Assembly (NCBI GenBank): GCA_030433805.1
Contig: JARUXA010000001.1
Location: 186,001-250,000 of the forward strand
DNA: 64,000 nucleotides
DNA from: Sphingomonas sp. PsM26
GTDB taxonomy: Bacteria > Pseudomonadota > Alphaproteobacteria > Sphingomonadales > Sphingomonadaceae
Direction: 5' to 3'
Part shown: positions 52,578-63,813 of the stretch, piece after piece
Position numbering within the stretch: position 1 is the first letter of the stretch
Layout: the number at the start of each line of letters is the position of its first letter
Translations under genes and position numbers: made by a program
The notes under the pieces: model-generated
Told to the model about the DNA's origin: nothing
The model's database searches: none
Seen by the model: only the letters and a program-made list of their open reading frames with translations

Positions 52578-52672
52578 GAGAGACAGAAGATTGCGGGCGA
52601 TTGCTCCCCGTTTCCTCGACCGTCGCTCCACTACGCTCAAAACCAACGGGTGGAGGAACGTCGTCACCCCCA

Positions 52673-53452
52673 TCAGGCGCGGTCTGCCTCCGCGCCAAGA
52701 CCGATCAATGCAATCTGCCGACCATAGCCGGGCTCGCCGCGATGCGTCGCGCGACGAAAGCTGAAGAAACGCGTTTCATCGGCATAGGTATCGAGCCCGA
52801 GCGCGGCGATCCGCGTCACGCCCGCGCTGGCGATCCGCTGGACGACATAGGCCTCGAGGTCGAACTGGTGATGCCCTGCGCGGGCGGGCGCGAAGAAGCG
52901 TTCGTTGGCGGGGTCGTCCTGCTCGAAACGCCGCGCGAAGGCGTCGTCGACTTCATAACTTGCGCGCGCGATGCACGGGCCGATCGCAGCGGCGATCCTG
53001 TCGCGGCGCGCACCAAGCGATTCCATCGCGAGGATCGTCGAATCGGTCACGCCCCCGATCGCGCCCTTCCACCCCGCGTGCGCCGCACCGACCACCCCAG
53101 CTTCGACATCGGCGAACAGGACGGGGGCGCAATCCGCGGTCAGGATGCCGAGCGCGAGGCCGGGCCGATCGGTCACCAGCGCATCCGCGCGCGGCCGATC
53201 GACTTCGAACGGCGCGGTTACAGTGATGCAGTCGCCCGAATGCACCTGATACAACGTGACGAGCTTCGCACCCGGCAGCACCGCCGTGGTCGCACGCGCG
53301 CGGTTTTCCGCGACCGCGACCGCATCGTCGTCCGACCCGATCCCGACGTTGAGCCCGGCGTGGATCCCGGTCGAAACGCCGCCCTCGCGCCCGAGGAAGC
53401 CGTGTGCGACGCCTTTCAGCGTTCTCGCACGAATCACGGGAACGCTACTCAC
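52673..53452 (-). CDS. pgeF: peptidoglycan editing factor PgeF (YfiH family)
   Basis: 259 residues with the family's motifs: HGFLGREGGVSTG, QVHSGD (about 69-74), LTADCAPVLFAD (about 103-114), AHAGWKGA (about 124-131) and AIGPCI. Despite the old laccase label, PgeF removes misincorporated L-Ser from peptidoglycan precursors in E. coli, and family members also show purine nucleoside activities. The ATG overlaps the GNAT gene stop by 4 bases; last gene of the lgt-midA-GNAT-pgeF group. Confidence 0.92.
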   Translation of the reverse strand: MSSVPVIRARTLKGVAHGFLGREGGVSTGIHAGLNVGIGSDDDAVAVAENRARATTAVLPGAKLVTLYQVHSGDCITVTAPFEVDRPRADALVTDRPGLALGILTADCAPVLFADVEAGVVGAAHAGWKGAIGGVTDSTILAMESLGARRDRIAAAIGPCIARASYEVDDAFARRFEQDDPANERFFAPARAGHHQFDLEAYVVQRIASAGVTRIAALGLDTYADETRFFSFRRATHRGEPGYGRQIALIGLGAEADRA

Positions 53453-53958
53453 AGCACCAGCCGCATCAGATTGTCGTCGTCCACCGTCGTCCCCACGCGA
53501 AACGCGATCCGCCCGATGTCGCGGAAACCATAGCGTTCGTAGAAACGATGCGCGCGATGGTTGTCGACATAGACGCTAAGGATCACCTCGCGCGCGCCGT
53601 GGCTGCGCGCATGGTCGAGCGCCCACGCCATCATTTCCTGCGCGACGCCGGTGCCATGCCACGGGCTCAGCACATAGAATTGATACAGTTCGATCGCATC
53701 CGGGCGCCATTCGCCGGGGAAGGTGACCGGGCCCATCTTGACGAAGCCGACGATCTTGCCGTCGTCGAGCGCGAGCCGGATTGCGAAATCGGGGTCGGAC
53801 AGTTGCGATGGGAGTCCGTTGGGGCCGAACGCCTCGTCGAGGAACGCGCCCAGATCCTTCGGATCGTACAGCGTGCCGAACGTCTCGGTGAACGACTCCC
53901 GCGCCATCGCGGCGAGCGCGGGGCCGTCGATCGTGCGGGCGTCGCGATACTGAATCAT
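53449..53958 (-). CDS. GNAT family N-acetyltransferase
   Basis: 169 residues with the GNAT fold: ALAAMARESFTETFG in the N-terminus, GFVKMGPVTFP, and the acetyl-CoA loop region Y-V-L-S-P-W-H-G-T-G-V-A-Q-E-M-M (about 112-127), then the final Y-x-x-N-x-R-A-H-R-F-Y-E-R-Y-G-F-R motif. The acceptor is unknown. Overlaps both neighbours by ATGA, so it is embedded in the envelope operon. Confidence 0.9.
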   Translation of the reverse strand: MIQYRDARTIDGPALAAMARESFTETFGTLYDPKDLGAFLDEAFGPNGLPSQLSDPDFAIRLALDDGKIVGFVKMGPVTFPGEWRPDAIELYQFYVLSPWHGTGVAQEMMAWALDHARSHGAREVILSVYVDNHRAHRFYERYGFRDIGRIAFRVGTTVDDDNLMRLVL

Positions 53959-55016
53959 GCGAACCCTGCCGGTTCGGGCCAGGCGGGCGCACTGACCGCG
54001 AGCACCTGGAACAGCGTCCCCATCGCTTCGGTCAGTCGCGCCTTGTCCGCGGCGATGCCGTCCGCCCGCTCTGGCGATGCCTGCGCCAGCACGGTCGCGC
54101 GGGCGTCGATCCCGAGCGCGGTCAGGAACGCGCCCTGGTCGATCGGGCCCTCGACCCGCGCGCCCTCGACCAGCGCCGCCGCGCCGAGCGTGCCGAAGTC
54201 GACATGCGCGGTGAGGTCCTGCTCGCCGGGGGCATCGAACGGATTGGCAAAGGCGTGGCTGCGCACGGCCTGCAGCGTGTCGCCGATCGCGGGGCCGTTA
54301 TAGCCGTAATCGATGATCAGCAGCGCGCCGCCTTGCGTGACGATCCGCTGTGCAAGACTCCGGAGAATCGCGACGCTCGCGGGTGATGTCTCGATCACCG
54401 CGCCATTGGCGGTGTCGCGGAGCGCTTCCGGAATGACGCCTTCGGGCACCTGCTTGCCCGCAATCGGGAGGAACAGCGTGTCCTGGCACGCGACCAGCCG
54501 CTCGAACCAGCCGCCCGCGCCCTTGACGAGCTGACGGATCGGGAGCGCATCGAAGAATTCGTTGGCGATGACGATCAGCGGCCGGTCGGTCGGCAGCGTG
54601 TCGATCGAATCATGCCAATCCGCGCTGGGCACACGCTCGGCTTGCGCGGCGCGGAGCTCGGGGCTGGTCTCGACGAAATGCACCGGCGGCGCGAACCCCG
54701 CCTTGCCGCTTGCGCGCAGCGCGTCCTGCGTGAGGGTGCCTCGCCCCGGGCCAAGCTCGACCCACGCGGCCGCAGGGCGGCCGGCGCGATCCCATAGGTC
54801 GGCGCTCCACAGCCCGATCAGCTCGCCGAACATCTGGCTGATTTCGGGCGATGTGGTGAAGTCGCCACTCGTGCCGAGCGGATCGCGCGTCGCATAATAA
54901 TGCTGGTTCGCCGCCGCCATGAACTGCGCGATCGAGATCGGCCCGGCGAGCGTGATCGCGCGGGCGAGTCGGTCGGCGAGCGGGGCTTCGGGAGTGTTCG
55001 AGGTATCGTCGGTCAT
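53955..55016 (-). CDS. class I SAM methyltransferase, MidA/NDUFAF7 family
   Basis: 353 residues of the COG1565 family: an N-terminal ISIAQFMAAANQHYYATRDP, SPEISQMFGELIGLW, and the SAM motif WVELGPGRGTLTQDALR (about 85-101). The mitochondrial homologue NDUFAF7 dimethylates an arginine of complex I subunit NDUFS2; the bacterial role is presumed similar but unproven. It follows lgt after 105 bases and is coupled to the GNAT gene by ATGA. The lgt-midA-pgeF order is seen in other alphaproteobacteria. Confidence 0.9.
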   Translation of the reverse strand: MTDDTSNTPEAPLADRLARAITLAGPISIAQFMAAANQHYYATRDPLGTSGDFTTSPEISQMFGELIGLWSADLWDRAGRPAAAWVELGPGRGTLTQDALRASGKAGFAPPVHFVETSPELRAAQAERVPSADWHDSIDTLPTDRPLIVIANEFFDALPIRQLVKGAGGWFERLVACQDTLFLPIAGKQVPEGVIPEALRDTANGAVIETSPASVAILRSLAQRIVTQGGALLIIDYGYNGPAIGDTLQAVRSHAFANPFDAPGEQDLTAHVDFGTLGAAALVEGARVEGPIDQGAFLTALGIDARATVLAQASPERADGIAADKARLTEAMGTLFQVLAVSAPAWPEPAGFA

Positions 55017-55090
55017 CGTCGGCGCGCCATGCCTCGCTACGACGCGGGCCGCAAGCGTGGTGGAAGGGGGGACGACCCTCCCATGCTCGT

Positions 55091-55112
55091 CATCCCCACG
55101 CAGGCGGGGATG
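55091..55112. other. small intergenic hairpin between lgt and midA
   Basis: CATCCCC/GGGGATG, 7-base arms with an 8-base loop. The core (GTCATCCCCACGCAGGCGGG) matches the palindromic repeats commonly scattered in alphaproteobacterial genomes; a related core occurs at 57971-57990. Confidence 0.55.
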
Positions 55113-55121
55113 TCAGAGGCG

Positions 55122-56018
55122 TTAGGCGACGCTCACATCCCCCGCGATCGGCACGACGCGCTGGCGACGGCCCTTTGCGGTCGCGATCAGGTACAGCCCG
55201 CCGATGATCATCGGCAGCGTCAGCAGCTGACCCATGTGGATCGTCGTGGCAAAGAAAGTGCCGCTGAACTGCGAATCGGGTTCGCGAAAGAACTCGACCG
55301 TGAAGCGCGCGAGCCCGTAGCCAAGCAGGAATAGCCCGACGAGCTTGCCCGGCTCGTAGCGCGCCTTGGTGCGCCAGAAGGCGAACCACAGAATTGCGAA
55401 CAGCGCGATTCCCTCGAGCCCCGCCTCGTAAAGCTGGCTCGGGTGGCGCGGCACATCGTTGCCGGTACGCGGGAAGATGATCGCCCAGGCGACGTTGGAC
55501 GGCTTGCCCCACAGCTCGCCGTTGATGAAATTCGCCATCCGCCCGAAGAACAGCCCGAACGGCACCGCGCACGCCAGATAATCGTGGATCCGCAGCCAAT
55601 CGAGCTTTTCCTTGCGCGCGAACAGGATGATCCCGATCGACGTGCCGATCATCCCGCCGTGGAACGACATGCCCCCGTCCCACAGCCGGATCAGCCGCCA
55701 CGGGCTGAGCAGCATGTCGGGCGAATAGAAGATGGCATAGCCGAGCCGCCCGCCGAGGATGATTCCGAGCGTCGCATAGAACACCAGATCGTCGACATGC
55801 CGCCGCGCCATCGGGCTGCCGGGCTGCGCGATCAGCTTGAGCAGATACCACCAGCCGACCAGAATCCCGGTGATATACGCCAGCGAATACCATTTGATCT
55901 GGAAGAACCCGAGGTCGAGCGCGACCGGGTCGAGATGCAGGTCCTCGAACCGCAGATGGCCACCGGCAGCGGCATTCGTCGCATCGGCGAGCAGGGGCAG
56001 GGCGGCAGTCAGGATCAA
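55122..56018 (-). CDS. lgt: prolipoprotein diacylglyceryl transferase
   Basis: 298 residues, multi-helix inner membrane enzyme that transfers diacylglyceryl from phosphatidylglycerol to the lipobox cysteine. Family motifs: [25 protein letters not shown] (His essential) and the Lgt signature [13 protein letters not shown] (about residues 156-168), then [12 protein letters not shown]. No ATG fits; the TTG at 56016-56018 behind GGGGGA is chosen because it yields the normal N-terminus. The first gene of its operon, divergent from the acyl-CoA ligase. Confidence 0.94.
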   Translation of the reverse strand: MILTAALPLLADATNAAAGGHLRFEDLHLDPVALDLGFFQIKWYSLAYITGILVGWWYLLKLIAQPGSPMARRHVDDLVFYATLGIILGGRLGYAIFYSPDMLLSPWRLIRLWDGGMSFHGGMIGTSIGIILFARKEKLDWLRIHDYLACAVPFGLFFGRMANFINGELWGKPSNVAWAIIFPRTGNDVPRHPSQLYEAGLEGIALFAILWFAFWRTKARYEPGKLVGLFLLGYGLARFTVEFFREPDSQFSGTFFATTIHMGQLLTLPMIIGGLYLIATAKGRRQRVVPIAGDVSVA

Positions 56019-56096
56019 GGCTTTTCCCCCGGGATTTGCGCCTCCATACTGGCGTCTGGCGACAAGACCAAGCGACAAGACATAACGGAGGATGAG

Positions 56097-57815
<1,719 letters not shown>

Positions 57816-57861
57816 CGCGAAACGGTGCGGGGGCGTGATGGTCACCCTCGCTCCAAAAGCT

Positions 57862-57990
57862 GCCGTCATGCTGAACTTGTTTCAGCATCCACCGCGCAAC
57901 AGGCATAGTCCGAACTCGTGGAGGGCTGGATCCTGAAACGAGTTCAGGATGACGGACGGTTTGCAGAACTCGCGCCTGCGCGGGGATGAC
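57862..57990. repeat. cluster of short palindromes after the acyl-CoA ligase
   Basis: GTCATGCTGAACTTGTTTCA-type hairpin at 57865-57890, its inverted relative ending TTCAGGATGAC at 57931-57951, and a GCGGGGATGAC core at 57978-57988. Such elements are common, REP-like intergenic repeats; the gap 57816-58072 holds no gene. Confidence 0.75.
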
Positions 57991-58072
57991 GGGAGGGGGC
58001 AACGACGCCGCAACCCCCGCCCCGTGCGCCGCGCGCTTTCCCCCGCCGGATCGGCACGATACAGCAACCGCG

Positions 58073-60331
58073 ATGCGCAACCGTCTTCCCCCATCGCCAT
58101 CGTCCGCCGGACTCACCCGTCGCGGGTTGCTGATCGGGGGCGCCGCCGGCGTCGGGCTGGTGCTCGCGTGGGCGGTATGGCCGCGGCGGTATCTCCCCAA
58201 CCTCACCGCGGACAAGGGCGAGACCGTCTTCGGCGCGTGGATCAAGATCGGCGACGACGGGCACGTCACGGTCGCTGTGCCGCAGGCCGAGCATGGCCAG
58301 GGTGTCTACACAGCCCTGCCGCAGATCGTCGCGGACGAACTCGGCGCGGACTGGCGCACCGTCGCGGTCGAGCCCGCTCCGCTCAATCCGCTCTACGCCA
58401 ATCCGCTCGGCGCGAACGAGCTGTTCGAGGCCGCCACCACCACGACACTCACGGCGCGCTGGCGTGACGCGCATGCGGTGCGGATCGGGATGATGCTCAC
58501 CGCCGGGTCGAGCTCGGTCCGCGCATTCGAGGACGATCTGCGCCAGGCGGGCGCTGCCGCGCGCGTGCTATTGTGCAAGGTCGCCGCCGCGCGCTGGGGC
58601 GTCGACTGGCAGGCGTGCGACACCAAGGCGGGTTTCGTCGTCCACGGCACCGATCGCCTCCGTTTCGCCGATCTCGCCGCCGAGGCCGCGGGCGGGACGC
58701 TTCCCGATGCGCTGCCGATGCGGATCAACCAGGATGACAGCCGCCTGTCGGGCCAGTCGCTGCCGCGGCTCGATGCGCCGTCCAAGGTCGACGGATCGGC
58801 CAATTTCACGGGCGACGTCCGGTTGCCCGACATGGTCTTCGCAAGCATCCGGCAGGGACCGATCGGCGAGTCGAAACTGTTGCGGGTCGATCGTGCCGCG
58901 GCCGACCGCATTCCGGGCGTGCTGCAGGTCGTCACCAACGATCGCTGGGTCGCCGCGATCGGCAACAATTGGTGGGCCGCCAACCGTGCGCTTGATGCGC
59001 TCGCCCCGCGGTTCGAGACGCGCCGGGGCGTCGTCACCAGCGCGACGATCGATGCTGCGCTCCGCGCCGCGCTCGATGCGCCGGGCCAGCGGATCGAAGC
59101 GGTCGGCGACGTGGAGGCGGTGCTCAAGGACGCGCGCCCGATCACCGCTGACTATCGCGCCGGACTCGCCGCCCACGCCGCAATCGAGACGATGAGCGCG
59201 ACCGCCCGTTTTACCGACGGACGGCTCGAACTGTGGCTGCCGACGCTCGCCCCCGCGATGGCGCGCGATGCTGCCGCGGCGGCAACCGGGCTCGCCGCCG
59301 AAAAGGTCATCATCCATCCGATGCTGATCGGCGGATCGTTCGGCGCGAACCTCGACCACCTTTGCGCGGAGCAGGCGGCGGTGCTCGCGGTGAAGCTCAA
59401 GCGCCCGGTGCAACTCACCTGGTCGCGCGTCGAGGATTTGCTCCATGATCGCTTCCGCCCGCCCGCGATGGCGCGAATGGCAGCGCGGCTTGGTCCCGAC
59501 GGCCGGATCCTCGGCTGGCGCGCCCGGATTGCCGCGCCCGCGACCGGCCAGGAGATCGCCGCCCGTCTGTTGGCACATGACGCGGGGTTCCGCGCCGCGC
59601 AGGCGCTTGCGCCCGCTGGAGACCGCTATGCGGTGGCGGGTGCCGCACCCCCTTATCGCATACCCGCTTATGCGATCGATCATCACCCCGCCGAGATCGG
59701 CGTACCGACCGGGCATTGGCGCTCGGGCGCTCACAGCTACACCGCCTTCTTCACCGAATGTTTCCTCGACGAACTCGCGCATCTGAGCGGGACCGAGGCG
59801 CTGTCGTTCCGGATCGGGATGCTCGGCGACAATCCGCGGCTTGCGCGCTGCCTGTCGACCGCGGCGTCGCTCGGCGGCTGGGAAGGCGGGATCGCGGGGA
59901 GCGGGCAGGGGATCGCCTGCCACAGCTTCCGCGGCAGTTACATCGCAGTGCTGGTCGAGGCGCATGTCGGGGAGGGCGGCGCGGTCAGCGTCGACCGGAT
60001 CGTCGCAGCGGTCGATTGCGGGCGGCAGATCAACCCCGATCTGGTCCGCCAGCAGATCGAGGGTGGATTGCTGTTCGGCATGGCTGCTGCGATCGGCGAG
60101 TCGATCGGCATCACGCGCGGAATGCCCGATGCTCGCCGGCTCCGCGATCTAGGCTTGCCGCGGCTCGCGGACACCCCCGACATCACGGTCGAGCTGATCT
60201 CGAGCGAGGCCGATCCGGGCGGCGTCAGCGAACTCGCGGTCCCGCCGGTTGCGCCTGCGATTGCCAATGCGCTGCAAGCCGCTACGGGCTATCGTCTGCG
60301 CGGTCTGCCGCTCGTTCCGGGATCCAAGTGA
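58073..60331 (+). CDS. xanthine dehydrogenase family molybdopterin-binding subunit (Tat-type)
   Basis: 752 residues: a twin-arginine signal (LTRRGLLIGGAAG, about 14-26), then the aldehyde oxidase/xanthine dehydrogenase large-subunit domains of the isoquinoline 1-oxidoreductase (IorB) type. Landmarks are GHVTVAVPQAEHGQGVYTAL, KVDGSANFTGDVRLPDM, IGGSFGANLDHLCAEQAA (Moco loop) and the C-terminal GVSELAVPPVAPAIANAL, where the Glu matches the catalytic base. Substrates in the family are aldehydes or N-heterocycles. The usual 2Fe-2S subunit gene is not adjacent. ATG at 58073; overlaps hemH by one base (TGATG). Confidence 0.87.
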   Translation: MRNRLPPSPSSAGLTRRGLLIGGAAGVGLVLAWAVWPRRYLPNLTADKGETVFGAWIKIGDDGHVTVAVPQAEHGQGVYTALPQIVADELGADWRTVAVEPAPLNPLYANPLGANELFEAATTTTLTARWRDAHAVRIGMMLTAGSSSVRAFEDDLRQAGAAARVLLCKVAAARWGVDWQACDTKAGFVVHGTDRLRFADLAAEAAGGTLPDALPMRINQDDSRLSGQSLPRLDAPSKVDGSANFTGDVRLPDMVFASIRQGPIGESKLLRVDRAAADRIPGVLQVVTNDRWVAAIGNNWWAANRALDALAPRFETRRGVVTSATIDAALRAALDAPGQRIEAVGDVEAVLKDARPITADYRAGLAAHAAIETMSATARFTDGRLELWLPTLAPAMARDAAAAATGLAAEKVIIHPMLIGGSFGANLDHLCAEQAAVLAVKLKRPVQLTWSRVEDLLHDRFRPPAMARMAARLGPDGRILGWRARIAAPATGQEIAARLLAHDAGFRAAQALAPAGDRYAVAGAAPPYRIPAYAIDHHPAEIGVPTGHWRSGAHSYTAFFTECFLDELAHLSGTEALSFRIGMLGDNPRLARCLSTAASLGGWEGGIAGSGQGIACHSFRGSYIAVLVEAHVGEGGAVSVDRIVAAVDCGRQINPDLVRQQIEGGLLFGMAAAIGESIGITRGMPDARRLRDLGLPRLADTPDITVELISSEADPGGVSELAVPPVAPAIANALQAATGYRLRGLPLVPGSK

Positions 60332-61344
60332 TGCAAGCTGTTCTCCCCGCCGGTCATCCGCCGGTAAAGCCACGCCGGATCGGCGTGCTGCTGACCAATC
60401 TCGGTACGCCCGATGGCTCCGACGTCCGCTCGGTCAAACGCTATCTCGGCGAATTCCTGTCGGATCGGCGTGTGGTCGAGATCCCGCCGTTGCTGTGGCA
60501 GCCGATCCTGCGCGGGATCATCCTCAATACTCGCCCCAAGAAGTCGGCGCATGCCTATTCGATGGTGTGGACCGAGGACGGCTCGCCGCTCGCCGCGATC
60601 ACCAAGGCGCAGAGCAGCGCGCTCCAGGGCGCATTCGGGCCGGACGTGATGGTCGACTGGGCGATGCGTTACGGCAAGCCCGCGATCGGCGAGCGGTTGC
60701 AGGCGATGAAGGACGCCGGGTGCGACCGCATCCTGATCGCGCCGCTCTATCCACAATATTGCGCCGCGACGACCGCGACCGCCAACGACAAGGCGTTCGC
60801 CGAACTGGCGAAAATGCGCTGGCAGCCGGCGCTGCGCACGCTCCCGCCCTATCATGACGAACCCGCCTATATCGAGGCGCTCGCGCAATCGATCGAAGCG
60901 GGCGTTGCGGCACTCGATTTCGCGCCCGACGCGCTGATCGCCAGTTTCCACGGCATGCCCAAGCGCACGCTGGAACTGGGCGACCCCTATCATTGCCATT
61001 GCCAGAAAACCGGACGGTTGCTCGGCGAACGGCTCGGCAAGCCGCTGATCGTGTCGTTCCAGTCGCGCTTCGGACCGGCCAAATGGCTCGAACCCGCGAC
61101 CGACATGACGCTCGAGGAGCTACCCGCGAAGGGCGTAAAGAAGGTCGCGATTTTCGCGCCGGGCTTTTCGGCGGACTGCCTGGAAACGCTCGAGGAACTC
61201 GCGATCCGCGGACGCGAGAGCTTCGAGGAGAAGGCCGGTACGCATTTTGCCTATATTCCGTGCCTTAACGCCGGTGATATCGGTATCAAAATGTTGCGCA
61301 CTTTACTCTCACGCGAACTTGAAGGCTGGGCCAACCCGGCATAG
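60331..61344 (+). CDS. hemH: ferrochelatase
   Basis: 337 residues. HemH inserts Fe2+ into protoporphyrin IX, the last step of heme synthesis. N-terminal GVLLTNLGTPDG, PLYPQYCAATTA, the catalytic histidine in ASFHGMPKRT (about 207-216), PYHCHCQKT and the catalytic Glu region FAPGFSADCLETLEEL (about 269-284). The ATG sits in the TGATG junction with the molybdopterin subunit gene, which suggests co-transcription. Confidence 0.96.
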   Translation: MQAVLPAGHPPVKPRRIGVLLTNLGTPDGSDVRSVKRYLGEFLSDRRVVEIPPLLWQPILRGIILNTRPKKSAHAYSMVWTEDGSPLAAITKAQSSALQGAFGPDVMVDWAMRYGKPAIGERLQAMKDAGCDRILIAPLYPQYCAATTATANDKAFAELAKMRWQPALRTLPPYHDEPAYIEALAQSIEAGVAALDFAPDALIASFHGMPKRTLELGDPYHCHCQKTGRLLGERLGKPLIVSFQSRFGPAKWLEPATDMTLEELPAKGVKKVAIFAPGFSADCLETLEELAIRGRESFEEKAGTHFAYIPCLNAGDIGIKMLRTLLSRELEGWANPA

Positions 61345-61383
61345 CAAGGGCGTGGGACTAAAAGATCCACCAGGAGAGTATGC

Positions 61384-62106
61384 ATGGCACGCGTCGCGAT
61401 CGTAACCGGCGGCACCCGCGGTATCGGCGAGGCTATCAGCCTCGCGTTGAAAGATGCCGGGATGACCGTCGCCGCCAACTATGCGGGGAATGACGATCGC
61501 GCGCGTGCCTTTACCGAACGCACGGGGATCGCGGCGTTCAAATGGGACGTGTCGGATTACGACGCATGCCAGGCGGGCTGCGCGCAGGTCGCCGAGCAGC
61601 TCGGGCCGATCGACGTGCTCGTCAACAACGCGGGCATCACGCGCGACGGCACGATCATGAAGCTCAGCTACCAGGCGTGGAAAGAGGTGATCGACACCAA
61701 TCTGGGCGGTTGCTTCAACATGGCGAAGGGCGTGTTCCCGGGGATGCGCGACCGCAAATGGGGACGGATCGTCAACATCGGGTCGATCAACGGGCAGGCC
61801 GGACAATATGGCCAGGTCAATTACGCCGCCGCCAAATCGGGCATCCACGGCTTCACCAAGGCGCTCGCACAGGAAGGTGCCCGCGCCGGGGTGACGGTCA
61901 ACGCGATCGCGCCGGGCTATATCGACACCGACATGGTTGCCGCGGTCCCCGCCGATGTGCTCGAGAAGATCGTCGCCAAAATCCCGGTCGGCCGGCTCGG
62001 GCAAGCGAGCGAAATCGCGCGCGGCGTGGCGTTCCTGTGTTCGGAAGAGGGCGGTTTCGTCACCGGATCGACGCTGAGCATCAACGGCGGGCAGCACATG
62101 TATTGA
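61384..62106 (+). CDS. phbB: acetoacetyl-CoA reductase
   Basis: 240 residues of the short-chain dehydrogenase family. NADPH site VTGGTRGIG (about 7-15), NNAG, and the catalytic Ser134, Tyr147 and Lys151 (NIGSINGQAG ... NYAAAKSG); the ending GSTLSINGGQHMY is typical of PhbB. It reduces acetoacetyl-CoA to (R)-3-hydroxybutyryl-CoA for polyhydroxybutyrate. AGGAGAG precedes the ATG. phaA and phaC are not in the window. Confidence 0.93.
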   Translation: MARVAIVTGGTRGIGEAISLALKDAGMTVAANYAGNDDRARAFTERTGIAAFKWDVSDYDACQAGCAQVAEQLGPIDVLVNNAGITRDGTIMKLSYQAWKEVIDTNLGGCFNMAKGVFPGMRDRKWGRIVNIGSINGQAGQYGQVNYAAAKSGIHGFTKALAQEGARAGVTVNAIAPGYIDTDMVAAVPADVLEKIVAKIPVGRLGQASEIARGVAFLCSEEGGFVTGSTLSINGGQHMY

Positions 62107-62195
62107 TGCCACGGCATTCGACTACGGCCAAGGACCGGGGCAACCGCGACGAACGCGGCTTGTCTCGACCCGGACGGGCGCGGTAAGGGCCCGGG

Positions 62196-63812
62196 ATGCA
62201 GGGGGATACCGGACCGCTTCACTGGTGGCAGACGCGCACGTTCGTGGCCGTGATGGCGCTCGTCGCGCTGATCCCGTTGCTGCGTCCGGAAATCGCGCCG
62301 CTGGTCGATCTGCCCGGGCACATGGGCCGCTACCGCGTCCAGCTGTCGATCGGCGACCATCCGTGGCTCGGCAACTGGTACAATTTCAGCTGGCAGTTGA
62401 TCGGCAATCTCGGGATCGACATCCTCGTCATCCCCTTGTCCAAGCTGTTCGGGCTCGAACTCGCGGTCAAGCTGATCGTCATGACGATCCCGTTGCTGAT
62501 CGTAACGGGCTATCTGTGGATCGCGCGCGAAGTTCACGGTCGGATTCCGCCGACCGCCTTGTTCGCGCTCCCGATTGCCTACAGCTATCCGATCCAGTTC
62601 GGCTTCGTGAACTTCGCGCTGTCGATGGCGATCGCGCTCAACGCCTATGCGTTGTGGCTCAGGCTCGGGCGGCTCGGGCGGTTGCGGTTGCGCACGGCGA
62701 TCTTCGTGCCGTTTTCCTGCGCTTTGTGGGTGTGTCACACGTTCGGCTGGGGTGTGCTCGGTGTCTTGGCCTTCTCGGGCGAACTGATCCGCCAGCATGA
62801 CACGCGCGGTGAACGTGGCGTAAAAAGCTGGGTAAAGGCGGTGTTTTACGCTGGACTTGGCTGCCTTCCACTCGCGCTGCCGCTGGTTGCGATGGTGGTG
62901 TGGCGTAGCGGTGACCATGTCACCGGGCAGACCGCGGACTGGTTCGACTGGCGCGCCAAGCTGCGCTGGCTGACGATGACGTTCAAGGATCGCTGGATGA
63001 CCTTCGACATCGCGTCGATGGCGGTCGTCCTGCTGATCCTGTTCAAGGGCATTCGCGACCCGAGCATCCAGTATTCGCGTAACCTGCTGTTATCGGCTCT
63101 CTTTCTACTGCTCGTCTACATATTGCTGCCGCGCATCGTGTTCGGTTCGGCCTATGCCGACATGCGGCTTGCGCCGTTCATGCTGGGGGTTGCGGTGATC
63201 GCGCTCCGTCCCAAGCCCGGCCTGTCGATGCGCGGCAGTGCAACCTTGGCTGCCTTGGGGCTTGCCTTCGTGCTCGCGCGGACCGGCGCGACGACGGTCA
63301 GCTTCTGGATGTTCGCCAATGATTACGACCGCGAGCTAAAGGCGCTCGAACGCGTCCCGATCGGCGCGCGGCTGATCTCGTTCGTCGGCGAGCAATGCGG
63401 CAATCCGTGGGTGATGAGCCGGCTCGAGCATCTCCCCGCGATCGCGCTGGAGCGGCGGCTCGCCTATACCAACGACCAATGGTCGATGGCGGGCGCGCAA
63501 TTGCTGACCACGCGCTATCTGCCCGCGCGCCGTTTCGCGCACGATCCGTCGCAGATCGTGACGAGCGTGCAATGCCCGCGCGAATGGTGGCGCCCGATCA
63601 ACATGGCGATGGCGCGATTCCCGCGCGACGCGTTCGATTACGTCTGGCTGATCCGCCCGCCGCCCTATGACCAGCGCTTCAACGAAGGGCTGGTGCCGAT
63701 CTGGCGCGACGGGACGAGCGTGCTGTTCCGCGTCGATCACGGAGCACCCGGGATCAAGGTCAGCGACGAATCGCTCCGCCTGCGCTCGCGCCCGATGCCC
63801 GCCCCATTCTGA
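62196..63812 (+). CDS. polytopic membrane protein of unknown function
   Basis: 538 residues with nine or ten predicted helices (for example about 12-30, 74-110, 125-150, 165-195, 222-240, 272-288, 295-315, 325-340 and 348-362) followed by a ~170-residue soluble C-terminal domain. An acidic/His motif in the first loop (PLVDLPGHMGRYRVQ, about 36-50) recalls GT-C-type glycosyltransferases, whose active-site Asp sits in the first periplasmic loop; this is a weak similarity. C-terminal landmarks include CPREWWRPINMAMARFPRDA. No named family recognised. Confidence 0.7.
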   Translation: MQGDTGPLHWWQTRTFVAVMALVALIPLLRPEIAPLVDLPGHMGRYRVQLSIGDHPWLGNWYNFSWQLIGNLGIDILVIPLSKLFGLELAVKLIVMTIPLLIVTGYLWIAREVHGRIPPTALFALPIAYSYPIQFGFVNFALSMAIALNAYALWLRLGRLGRLRLRTAIFVPFSCALWVCHTFGWGVLGVLAFSGELIRQHDTRGERGVKSWVKAVFYAGLGCLPLALPLVAMVVWRSGDHVTGQTADWFDWRAKLRWLTMTFKDRWMTFDIASMAVVLLILFKGIRDPSIQYSRNLLLSALFLLLVYILLPRIVFGSAYADMRLAPFMLGVAVIALRPKPGLSMRGSATLAALGLAFVLARTGATTVSFWMFANDYDRELKALERVPIGARLISFVGEQCGNPWVMSRLEHLPAIALERRLAYTNDQWSMAGAQLLTTRYLPARRFAHDPSQIVTSVQCPREWWRPINMAMARFPRDAFDYVWLIRPPPYDQRFNEGLVPIWRDGTSVLFRVDHGAPGIKVSDESLRLRSRPMPAPF

Positions 63813-63813
63813 T

